The notes under the pieces: model-generated
What the model saw: the letters and a program-made list of their open reading frames with translations, nothing else
What the model was told of the DNA's origin: nothing
Databases searched by the model: none
Position numbers and translations under genes: made by a program
Source of the DNA: a virus
Length of the DNA: 28,939 nt
Virus record (IMG/VR): IMGVR_UViG_3300047551_001654
Location: 1 to 28,939 of that record
Strand: one strand, 5' to 3'
Part shown: positions 23,440 to 28,939 of the stretch, piece after piece
How positions within the stretch are numbered: position 1 is the first letter of the stretch
Layout: each line of letters opens with the position of its first letter

Positions 23440-24771
23440 CTAAAACACCTCGTCTGAATCGTAGTTTTTCTTCGGACTCAAGTAGTAGACCTTTGAGCCA
23501 CGCTCTCCGGTCTGGCTTTGAACTTCACCGAATTTGAGCAAACTGGATATTGCCGCAACGACTTTCCCATCGCCGAACTTCACATTCGACTTGATGTCGC
23601 TCGTATTGGATGAACCAACCGCTCGCAGGAAGTTTACAATGGCTTCCTCGCAGGCGTCAAGGTTTCGACTTGAAATTTCTTGATGATTTGCAGGGCGCAG
23701 GGTTACCGTCGTCCTGTCTTCATTGTCCTCGATCAGGAAGTTCATGCGGATTGCGTCCTCTTCCGCAATCAATCGTGATTTGGTGCATACAATCCTATGA
23801 AACCCGGAGTCTTTCTCCACGCTGTAGACCATGTCCGCGGCGGCCATGATCTCTCCTGCTCCGCGTGCGCGGTCGTGCCCGACGCTGGAATCTCCTTGTC
23901 CGCCTTTGCGATCGTGATGGCAGATCATGAGCGTGGCGCCTTCGTCCATGATTTCCCTCATGTACGAATAGAGCCGCGCCATGTCCCGGTTGGATCCTTC
24001 GTCGAGTCCATGCACCCTGGTCAGCGAGTCTATGACCACGATCTTGACGCCGTACTTGCGAATGGCGGCGATGATCTGGTCCCTGTGCGTCTTGTTGTCC
24101 AGTTTGATTCCGAATCGGTTCGTGTAGAGCAGATCGGAGTTCCTCGGGATTCCGAGTTTCTGGATGCGTGGCAATACCCTTGCGACGCCCATCTCTTCGT
24201 CAAGGTACATGACTGGCGTTTGTTCGACTTGATAGTGGCCGAGCCACTTTCCTGCGGTGAGGCAGGCTCGTATGAGGTCTAGAACAACCCATGTCTTTCC
24301 GAAGGCAGGCGGGGCCGTGATGTAGACAAGTCCGCCGGCGGGGATTCCCGCTTCCATGATCCATCCCTGCGCGGCCGACTTTGCGGCTTCCTCTTCCATC
24401 CGTGGAATGTCGAGGAATGGGATGATCGATTCTTCCGGTATGATCGCATCGCTTGCTTCGGTGCGTTCCGAGAATTCGACCCAGAGTCTGGATGCCTTCT
24501 CGGTGAGTTGCCGGGAATCGAGTGGCGGTTTGCAGAAGCGTTCATTCCATAGATGCAGGATGGATAGAGCCAACTCGTAGTCCATCCCGCTGTTCTTGAG
24601 GTGGCCTAGCAGGGATACGGACGCATGGTCTCGCCCTTTTACGCGCTGGTTTCCGCCTTCCGGTATGTCTTGGAAGAGTTCATGCAGCGGGTTTCCTTTG
24701 ACGTGCGTCCTGCTTGCAGTACTTGCCTTCGATTCAAGTTCTCGCAGCCGGGAGGTGAGATCAATAGGCAT
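23440..24771 (-). CDS. RecA-fold (RepA/AAA_25-like) replicative helicase with N-terminal PriCT domain, 443 aa
   Basis: Residues 30-100 match the primase C-terminal (PriCT) pattern: GGNQRVKGRDHAS, then ILHLWNERFCKPPLD. Residues about 140-330 are a RecA-like ATPase: Walker A PPAFGKT (154-160), YLDEEMG with acidic residues (189-194), Walker B KIVVIDSL (243-250) and the HHDRKG segment (285-290) that often carries sensor residues. Residues about 370-440 look like a winged helix (DIKSNVKFGDGKVVAAISSL). It should unwind DNA at the phage fork as a hexamer. It overlaps the primase gene by 11 bases. Separation of PriCT from the primase catalytic domain is a split arrangement. Confidence 0.9.
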   Translation of the reverse strand: MPIDLTSRLRELESKASTASRTHVKGNPLHELFQDIPEGGNQRVKGRDHASVSLLGHLKNSGMDYELALSILHLWNERFCKPPLDSRQLTEKASRLWVEFSERTEASDAIIPEESIIPFLDIPRMEEEAAKSAAQGWIMEAGIPAGGLVYITAPPAFGKTWVVLDLIRACLTAGKWLGHYQVEQTPVMYLDEEMGVARVLPRIQKLGIPRNSDLLYTNRFGIKLDNKTHRDQIIAAIRKYGVKIVVIDSLTRVHGLDEGSNRDMARLYSYMREIMDEGATLMICHHDRKGGQGDSSVGHDRARGAGEIMAAADMVYSVEKDSGFHRIVCTKSRLIAEEDAIRMNFLIEDNEDRTTVTLRPANHQEISSRNLDACEEAIVNFLRAVGSSNTSDIKSNVKFGDGKVVAAISSLLKFGEVQSQTGERGSKVYYLSPKKNYDSDEVF

Positions 24772-25717
24772 GGCCGTGCAACCTCATGTATTCAACGAAG
24801 AACTCCAACTCCCGAGCGCAGGCCGCTTCTTCTTCCGGAGTCAGCATTCCGTGTCCTTTGACCACTCGCTCCATCTGTTGGATGATGTACTCGTTTGGGT
24901 TCTGCACCAGTCTTCCGCCGGGCGTGCGTAGTGGAGGATTGAATGATTTCAGGATTCCTGTTTTGGCTGCTTCGTATATTCTGTTTTGCGCGAATGCCTC
25001 GCAGGCGATGCGGAAGTAGTACTCCCACTCGGGCGAACCTTCCACAAGTGGCGAGTGCATAGGTTCGTCTTCCAGCAGGTTCGTGAATCCTGTATCCACG
25101 GCGTCGTGCCTGTCTGGTTTCGTGGACGCCTTCACAAGTCGTCCATCGCACGTTAGCAACTCGACTGGGCGTGGGTGTTCCCGGTCTTTCCAGTTCAGGG
25201 TTCCTGGTACTCGGAGTATGCGAGGCAGGTCGTGCGTAGCGTCGGCCTTTTGTCCGGACCGGCGTTGTTGTTCTTCTTGGACAAGAGCAGAGAAAGCATC
25301 TTGTCGTTTGGACGTGGATACGTCGTGGACATCGGTCACCCACCAGTAGGCGTGCATACCGCCTCCGGAGTGTACTGTCATGTCCGCGTCGCGTGTCGCC
25401 CGTAGGACTTCTTCGTCCGTCATGTTCTTGTAGTCGAAATCCGCCCAGACGGTTGCGGCTTGCGTTATGGACGACGCCTTGCCGTATCGTTCCTTGCGTG
25501 GGAGTACTCCGACGTAGATATCAAAGCCTTCTTCGGCTTTCTCAACGATGGCCTCGCATAGTTTGCGTAGCCTGTCTCCGGTGATCGGGAGTTCGTGGAA
25601 GGATTGTTCGCGTCGCATTCCGTTGAATGCGCGTATCTCCATGTATCCGGAGTTGTACGGTGCGAACAAGTTGCGTATGAACAGACCGGCCTGATTTGCC
25701 GGTGGTGCGGTCCTCAT
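24761..25717 (-). CDS. AEP-type DNA primase, 318 aa
   Basis: Catalytic motifs of the archaeo-eukaryotic primase superfamily are visible. The metal-binding WADFD is at 91-95 (D93, D95). SGGGMHAYWW is at 117-126 with His 122. The third motif region DLPRILRVPGTLNWK is at 163-177, with an acidic residue before LPR. The C-terminal part is helical. It lays down primers, and possibly extends them, on single-stranded phage DNA, in partnership with the overlapping helicase gene. The ribosome site AAAGGA is 8 bases upstream of the ATG. The pair resembles RepB'/helicase pairs of phages and plasmids. No separate DNA polymerase is seen in the window. Confidence 0.9.
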   Translation of the reverse strand: MRTAPPANQAGLFIRNLFAPYNSGYMEIRAFNGMRREQSFHELPITGDRLRKLCEAIVEKAEEGFDIYVGVLPRKERYGKASSITQAATVWADFDYKNMTDEEVLRATRDADMTVHSGGGMHAYWWVTDVHDVSTSKRQDAFSALVQEEQQRRSGQKADATHDLPRILRVPGTLNWKDREHPRPVELLTCDGRLVKASTKPDRHDAVDTGFTNLLEDEPMHSPLVEGSPEWEYYFRIACEAFAQNRIYEAAKTGILKSFNPPLRTPGGRLVQNPNEYIIQQMERVVKGHGMLTPEEEAACARELEFFVEYMRLHGHAY

Positions 25718-25743
25718 GGTGGTTCCTTTCGTGAGAATGGATT

Positions 25744-26010
25744 CTACGTCTTGTCCATGTTTTCCTGCAAGGATTCCGTTTGTGTTTCGTGTATCTCCCA
25801 GCAGTCACGTTGATCGCATAGCGCGTCAAGCATCCAAAGCGCTCCCCAGAAGGAGCAGTCCTCGATGAACATTGGAGTGCCGTATGCCTCGGTGAACCAT
25901 TCTCCGGATACCGGATCGTAGATTCTGGATACTCGATTCCCTGGTGTCCAGCACGCCATTCGGATGGCTTGTCCTTCCAGGAGCGCCTTGATGGCTTGTG
26001 ATCCGTTCAT
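25744..26010 (-). CDS. DUF2829/Tad2-like small protein 1, 88 aa
   Basis: The pattern MNGSQAIKALLEGQAIRM, then W, then TPGN is the N-terminal signature shared with the two proteins at 26761-27156 and 27153-27356. CWEI near residue 70 matches their C-terminal DEWEVAE and DDWEVVE. This form is characteristic of the DUF2829 family that includes Tad2, an anti-Thoeris protein that binds cyclic-nucleotide signals. Many members have no tested function. This copy has a longer insert (DPVSGEW, then FIEDCSFWGALWML) and a polar C-terminal tail. The start overlaps the nuclease stop as ATGA. The gene is certain; the function is not. Confidence 0.72.
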   Translation of the reverse strand: MNGSQAIKALLEGQAIRMACWTPGNRVSRIYDPVSGEWFTEAYGTPMFIEDCSFWGALWMLDALCDQRDCWEIHETQTESLQENMDKT

Positions 26011-26339
26011 TCCTTGGTTCCTCCTTCGTATGGCTTTCCGTGTCCGTCTTCTATCATTGCCTTGTCCAGCCGTCGTCCTCCTATGTGTACTTCTGCGAGG
26101 AGTCTTCCGTACTTGTCGCCTCTGTGGTCAATGATGGTTAGCGTCACATCTCCTTGGGCAAGCATTGATTCCGTGTATTCCTTGGCGATCTTGCCTTCCG
26201 GAGTGTACTTCTCTGGAGCGTTGACGTGGGCTACGCGAACGGATTTGTTTTGCACCGTAATGTTGAATCCGAGATCGATATCGCACACGAAGGTATCTCC
26301 ATCGATGACACGCTTGACGATTGGCTTGTATGTGTACAT
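26007..26339 (-). CDS. Staphylococcal-nuclease-type (SNase) nuclease, 110 aa
   Basis: Family motifs: VIDGDTF (11-17), RVAHVNAPE (35-43) and DKYGRLLAEV (75-84). These align the catalytic Arg, Glu and Arg (R35, E43, R79) with the SNase active site. The Ca-ligand Asp that usually sits in the DTPE-type motif is Asn here (N40), and the neighbouring Thr is Ala. Metal use or activity may therefore differ. The protein is shorter than secreted SNases and has no signal peptide, so it acts inside the cell. It sits between dUTPase and a DUF2829-like protein with TGATG and ATGA overlaps. Possible roles are host DNA breakdown or processing of phage DNA. Confidence 0.88.
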   Translation of the reverse strand: MYTYKPIVKRVIDGDTFVCDIDLGFNITVQNKSVRVAHVNAPEKYTPEGKIAKEYTESMLAQGDVTLTIIDHRGDKYGRLLAEVHIGGRRLDKAMIEDGHGKPYEGGTKE

Positions 26340-26764
26340 CAGGTTCCCGTGCTTCCCAGTCCGCGTCGTCCTCGTTTGGTTTCCGTGAGTTCAAGCGTTG
26401 GTTCAAGTTCAACTTTTTCGTGCTTCGCGAAGACCAGTTGCGCTATTCGGTCCCCGATCTCGATGAGCTTGGTCTTTTTGGAGTGGTTGATCAGGATCAC
26501 CTTGATCTCGCCTCGATAGTCGGAGTCGATGGTGCCCGGCGCGTTGAGTACGGTGATGCCTTCCTTTGCAGCCAGACCGGAGCGTGGCCTGACTTGCGCT
26601 TCCCATCCTGTCGGTAGTTCCACGGAGACGCCGGTCGAGACCGGCATATAGTCTCCTGAGAACAGGAAGCATCGCTCGGCGGCCTTGAGGTCCATGCCGG
26701 CAGCGCCTTCGGAAGCGTAGACCGGCATGAGATCAGGGTTGTCGCAGAGTATGCGTGCCTTCAC
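26339..26764 (-). CDS. dut: dUTP pyrophosphatase (dUTPase), GTG start, 141 aa
   Basis: All five dUTPase motifs are present: AGMDLKAAE (22-30), RPRSGLA (59-65), NAPGTIDSDYRGEI (74-87), GDRIAQLVF (104-112) and RRGLGSTGT (133-141, with Leu in the usual Phe position). The trimeric enzyme hydrolyses dUTP to dUMP, keeping uracil out of phage DNA and feeding thymidylate synthesis. I chose GTG at 26764 because it overlaps the upstream stop as GTGA and has GGAGG 7 bases before it. A GTG at 26779 is possible but less likely. The next gene overlaps as TGATG. Confidence 0.94.
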   Translation of the reverse strand: MKARILCDNPDLMPVYASEGAAGMDLKAAERCFLFSGDYMPVSTGVSVELPTGWEAQVRPRSGLAAKEGITVLNAPGTIDSDYRGEIKVILINHSKKTKLIEIGDRIAQLVFAKHEKVELEPTLELTETKRGRRGLGSTGT

Positions 26765-27156
26765 TCCGCAACCTCCCACTCGTCGGACGCGAGCGCGGCC
26801 ACCAGCCAGCCAGGGAATGTGTGGCAGTCGTGGATGAAGAGTTCTCCGCCGTGCGGAACTACGTCGAGTTCTCCGACTTCCTCGTATCGTACCGGTTCAA
26901 GATGATTTCCCGGTGTCCATCGCTTGGAACGGATTGATTTGCCGGCTTTGATGGCTTCCAACGCGGCGTGTCCGTCCATCGTTCCGGTCCAGCGCACGGA
27001 TTCCATGCGTTTCATGGATTCCTCGGCGTGTTCCTTGTCTCCGGTGTATGCGTAGATGATGTGCCACGCGGCCTGCGCCAGGAGTCCCTTGTCTCCAGAG
27101 ACAATGTGTTCAAAGATCAGGGCCTTCGCCTGCTTTACTGCGTCTATGTTCGTCAT
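26761..27156 (-). CDS. DUF2829/Tad2-like protein 2 with extra N-terminal domain, 131 aa
   Basis: Residues 60-131 form the same unit as in the 67- and 88-residue neighbours: MDGHAALEAIKAGKSIRSKR, then W-TPGN, a beta-rich loop and DEWEVAE at the C-terminus. Residues 1-58 are an added helical domain (VKQAKALIFEHIVSGDKG, WHIIYAYTG, EESMKRMESV) not present in the other two. ATGA overlap at the start and GTGA overlap with dut at the end. A longer upstream frame was rejected because it lies inside another gene. The unit resembles the DUF2829 family that includes Tad2; sequestering a host signalling nucleotide is a hypothesis. Confidence 0.72.
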   Translation of the reverse strand: MTNIDAVKQAKALIFEHIVSGDKGLLAQAAWHIIYAYTGDKEHAEESMKRMESVRWTGTMDGHAALEAIKAGKSIRSKRWTPGNHLEPVRYEEVGELDVVPHGGELFIHDCHTFPGWLVAALASDEWEVAE

Positions 27157-27356
27157 TCCACCACCTCCCAGTCGTCGTGCATGAATTGATCCACTACCAG
27201 CCTTTCGGACACTCGTCCTTTGACGTGGTATCTGATACCACTCCTGTGCGTGTACTCCGGGTCTATGTAGACCGCGGCGTGCGTATCCGGCTTCCATACT
27301 GTCCTACGCACCTTCTTGCCGTGCCTGATGGCCTCAAGCGCTTCAATACCTGTCAT
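27153..27356 (-). CDS. DUF2829/Tad2-like small protein 3, 67 aa
   Basis: The ATG at 27356 overlaps the RuvC-like stop as ATGA. The product begins MTGIEALEAIRHGKKVRRTV, then W, and ends HDDWEVVE. These are the conserved ends of the DUF2829-like unit, with a central beta region holding YIDPEYTH and GIRYHVKG. It is the most compact of the three copies and closest to a minimal domain. An in-frame upstream extension to 27770 runs inside the resolvase gene and is a shadow. Confidence 0.72.
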   Translation of the reverse strand: MTGIEALEAIRHGKKVRRTVWKPDTHAAVYIDPEYTHRSGIRYHVKGRVSERLVVDQFMHDDWEVVE

Positions 27357-27871
27357 TTGCAGGTTCCTTTCCCGAATGCCGCCACGGCCACCCATACGGC
27401 GTCCGCGGTGTCGTTCTCGTCGGCTTCCAGATCGAGTCCGAAGGTTTGATTCGCCATGGCGATGGCGTGTTCCTTCCCGGTTTTTCGATCCATCGTCCTT
27501 TTTCTTCCCCATGCGGACTGCACGGTGGCGACGTGCAGGGGGATGAAATCGTCCGCCGGCAGGGTAAGCAGCATCCCGATAGCCATCCAGACGTGTTGCA
27601 ACCCGGATCTTCCGACGGATCCGGCTCCGGTGCCGCTGTACGGACATTCGTATGCGATCCGCAGGTGGCTTGATTCCAGATCGTTCGCCTTGATCATGGC
27701 GAGGAGTCCGTTGTGCAGGGCGCGTATGCGCTTGGTGACATCCCTGGAGTGGTTTCGGATGCGTCCGCACTCCAGTATCAGTACTTTGCCTTCCGGGGAG
27801 CGTGATGCGATGGCGTATCCGCAGGTATGCGATCCAGGGTCTATGCCAAGGATCAGGTCTGGCGTGTTCAC
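27353..27871 (-). CDS. RuvC-like Holliday junction resolvase, GTG start, 172 aa
   Basis: RNase-H fold nuclease with the RuvC pattern: GIDPGSHTCGYAI with catalytic Asp 11, AYECP with Glu 75 and an ENDTADA segment supplying Asp 154 and Asp 157. It should cut branched DNA such as four-way junctions, clearing recombination and replication intermediates before packaging. GTG at 27871 overlaps the preceding TGA as GTGA. Its own TGA overlaps the following gene as ATGA. Length fits bacterial RuvC-type and phage RuvC-like enzymes. The acidic residues are intact. Confidence 0.92.
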   Translation of the reverse strand: MNTPDLILGIDPGSHTCGYAIASRSPEGKVLILECGRIRNHSRDVTKRIRALHNGLLAMIKANDLESSHLRIAYECPYSGTGAGSVGRSGLQHVWMAIGMLLTLPADDFIPLHVATVQSAWGRKRTMDRKTGKEHAIAMANQTFGLDLEADENDTADAVWVAVAAFGKGTCK

Positions 27872-27993
27872 TCTTCGAATTCAGCCTTTTCCTTCTCGAT
27901 CAGGGCTTTCCATATCTGGTGGAACGCTTCCTCGTCCTCCTCCGTCCAATCCGGCGGAGGCGGCAGCTTCCTGATCCTTGAATATCTCGACAT
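27868..27993 (-). CDS. Small acidic protein overlapping the regulator gene, 41 aa
   Basis: The ATG at 27993 has AGGA 7 bases upstream, and its TGA is coupled to the resolvase GTG. The sequence is MSRYSRIRKLPPPPDW, then TEEDEEAFHQIW and a KALIEKEKAEFEE end, so a basic start precedes a Pro hinge and an acidic helix. For 113 bases it shares DNA with the C-terminus of the regulator in another frame. The regulator's last 35 residues are Gly/Asp/Ser-rich and look like the permissive partner of the overlap. Function unknown. Which frame is primary is uncertain. Confidence 0.6.
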   Translation of the reverse strand: MSRYSRIRKLPPPPDWTEEDEEAFHQIWKALIEKEKAEFEE

Positions 27994-28612
27994 AGCGCTT
28001 TCCTGACTTGACCGCGAGCATCCGGAGGCGCTTGAGTTCCTCGTATGGGAGGTTTTGGCTCCCTTCCTTGTCGTTGCTATGGAAGAACCGCCTTCCACCG
28101 GGATTTTTCTTGGTCACCTTGCGCTCTTCGCACATCTTCCGGAAGGCTTCCGTCTTTGGTCCGCCGGCGCGCTTGACATACGGTTCGAAGAACGACATCA
28201 GATTCTCCGGAATGGAACATTGCAGCGACCTGTCCTTGGTGAATCGGTGATTCTCCATCATCGCATATCGCGTCACGATCCTGTATGTCACCAGGGGGAT
28301 GCCCAGCATCTCGCACAGCAGCTTCTCGCCGTTGCTGGACAGCCTGTCCTGACCGTTCCTGACACGATACAGCATCTGCACGGACAAACCTGTCGCCAGC
28401 GACGCATCCGGTATGGACATGCCAAACAAACCCAAAGGCCTTATGCGATAGAAAACACCCTCTTCGTACTCCGTGACGTGTTCGTCCGTGTACAACTTGG
28501 CGGAAGCGAACGCCTCCAACACCCGCTTCTTCAAAGACGGGTCCATATCCAGTCGAAAAGAAGTCCTTCCCGGCTTTGGGATAAACTCCTCGACTTTTTT
28601 CAGGCCAGACAT
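27881..28612 (-). CDS. Helix-turn-helix DNA-binding regulator (or replication initiator) of the early operon, 243 aa
   Basis: The best ATG is at 28612. A GTG at 28639 lies inside an inverted repeat that is better explained as an operator. Residues 68-104 form a Cro/CI-like helix-turn-helix (SLATGLSVQML, then YRVRNGQDRLS). The rest of the N-terminal third is helical (LKKRVLEAFASAKLYTDEH). The middle holds ENLMSFFEPYVKRAGG and a basic CEERKVTKKNPGGRRF stretch. The C-terminus is Gly-rich and overlaps the next small gene. First gene of the leftward operon, preceded by promoter-like DNA. A repressor or activator role fits. A replication-initiator role cannot be excluded. Confidence 0.78.
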   Translation of the reverse strand: MSGLKKVEEFIPKPGRTSFRLDMDPSLKKRVLEAFASAKLYTDEHVTEYEEGVFYRIRPLGLFGMSIPDASLATGLSVQMLYRVRNGQDRLSSNGEKLLCEMLGIPLVTYRIVTRYAMMENHRFTKDRSLQCSIPENLMSFFEPYVKRAGGPKTEAFRKMCEERKVTKKNPGGRRFFHSNDKEGSQNLPYEELKRLRMLAVKSGKRYVEIFKDQEAAASAGLDGGGRGSVPPDMESPDREGKG

Positions 28613-28625
28613 TGACGCGAAAGCC

Positions 28626-28652
28626 CCGTGAAAAAACACATAAATTTCACGG
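28626..28652 (-). promoter_or_regulatory. 27-bp inverted repeat, candidate operator
   Basis: CCGTGAAA (28626-28633) and TTTCACGG (28645-28652) are perfect inverted copies around an 11-base A/T-rich spacer. The repeat ends 13 bases before the regulator ATG and starts at the expected transcription start of the promoter below. A dimeric helix-turn-helix protein would contact the two half-sites on one DNA face, which would give autoregulation. Confidence 0.7.
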
Positions 28653-28657
28653 TTTCA

Positions 28658-28687
28658 AGCGTACCACACCTGTAAACTTGATGTCAA
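28658..28687 (-). promoter_or_regulatory. Sigma-70-like promoter before the regulator gene
   Basis: A consensus TTGACA (28682-28687) is followed by an 18-base spacer and TACGCT (28658-28663), with a TG extended -10 element directly before it. The -10 is weak (3 of 6), but the -35 and the extended element compensate. Predicted start is near 28651, at the edge of the inverted repeat. Confidence 0.6.
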
Positions 28688-28699
28688 ACCGGGTCGCCC

Positions 28700-28727
28700 C
28701 GCCTACGGGGAGGGTTGTCCGCAGGCG
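28700..28727 (-). other. Hairpin in the leader region
   Basis: CGCCTACGG (28700-28708) and CCGCAGGCG (28719-28727) pair over 9 positions with one G-U wobble in the minus-strand RNA and a 10-base loop. It would form only in RNA from the distal promoter. No T-tract follows, so it is not a terminator. Confidence 0.5.
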
Positions 28728-28859
28728 AGGCCCCGTTCCTACCATTGAACCCCCGAAAGGCCCTGCCGTGAACCTCCGAGAGTCGTCCGACCTACCGGCA
28801 TCGAGCAACCGCGGCATGGAAACACGGTCAAGGAAGCCGCCGGTCGACCGGACAACCAA

Positions 28860-28888
28860 ATTGTACCCCGCCGGAACCCCCCTTGCAA
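28860..28888 (-). promoter_or_regulatory. Second sigma-70-like promoter, embedded in G-rich DNA
   Basis: TTGCAA (28883-28888, 4 of 6) and TACAAT (28860-28865, 5 of 6) are separated by exactly 17 bases on the minus strand. The -35 box lies between two runs of six G. The predicted start near 28853 gives a leader of about 240 bases to the regulator. Confidence 0.5.
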
Positions 28889-28939
28889 CCCCCCAGGCAC
28901 CAAGGCCGGTCCAACCCTATAAGTATATATATATATACC

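Larger units (their letters stand above)
28613..28939. other. Largely non-coding right-end region
   Basis: No convincing gene lies upstream of the regulator in this 327-base stretch. It holds the inverted repeat, two promoter-like sequences, a leader hairpin, two AACCCCCC tracts 12 bases apart (28875-28882 and 28887-28894) and a run of seven TA units at the very edge (28924-28937). The A/T run could belong to an origin or a divergent promoter, or be a contig-end artefact. Confidence 0.65.

Noticed and set aside
27357-27770. Long N-terminal extension of DUF2829-like protein 3
   Set aside because: It is Arg-rich shadow sequence within the RuvC-like gene. The ATGA-coupled ATG at 27356 gives a compact domain.
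28647-28859. 70-codon minus-strand frame at the right end
   Set aside because: Its TTG start lies at the -10 box of a promoter-like sequence, no ribosome site precedes its internal ATG, and its end overlaps the operator-like repeat.
1-28939. tRNA genes, integrase, transposase or insertion sequences
   Set aside because: I saw no cloverleaf-type sequence, recombinase motifs or terminal inverted repeats with target duplications. A tRNA search program would be needed to exclude tRNAs fully.

Overview
The window is part of a tailed dsDNA bacteriophage (or prophage) genome. It has the gene order of a short-tailed (podovirus-like) phage, and every gene I can support lies on the minus strand. Transcription therefore runs from the right edge to the left edge. 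Shine-Dalgarno-like sequences and pervasive start/stop overlaps (ATGA, GTGA, TGATG, TAATG) point to a bacterial virus with polycistronic, translationally coupled operons. Nothing in the sequence identifies the host. No integrase, tRNA, endolysin or DNA polymerase is visible, so the genome continues beyond the left edge and possibly the right.

Right end to 22.9 kb, control and DNA metabolism. About 300 bases of largely non-coding, G-rich DNA carry two promoter-like sequences and a 27-bp inverted repeat, just upstream of a helix-turn-helix regulator. A tight chain of small genes follows: an acidic 41-residue protein, a RuvC-type resolvase, two small proteins sharing a domain resembling the DUF2829/Tad2 family, dUTPase, a staphylococcal-nuclease-type nuclease, a third DUF2829-like protein, an archaeo-eukaryotic-type primase, a PriCT-RecA-fold helicase and an SSB-like protein.

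22.8 to 16.5 kb, packaging and head. Two inverted repeats separate the replication genes from terminase small subunit, terminase large subunit, a 40-residue membrane protein gene, portal, scaffold, major capsid protein and a cement-like protein. A strong intrinsic terminator closes this block.

16.5 to 7 kb, connector, membrane proteins and tail. Two very short genes (one DUF6496-like) precede a head-tail adaptor-like protein. Three tiny membrane or exported proteins come next, then putative appendage proteins (one with a 32-residue tandem repeat), a second adaptor-like protein and a 976-residue tail protein of the gp10/nozzle kind.

7 kb to the left edge, internal virion proteins. Two Ala/Gln-rich helical proteins are followed by a giant protein of at least 1576 residues that runs off the window. 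It lies in the position of T7-type internal core/ejection proteins and contains a complete cytosine-C5 DNA methyltransferase domain, flanked on both sides by two related copies of an approximately 80-residue module. This polyvalent-type protein, probably carried in the virion, is the most striking object in the window. The cluster of three DUF2829-like proteins is the second candidate for a counter-defence function.
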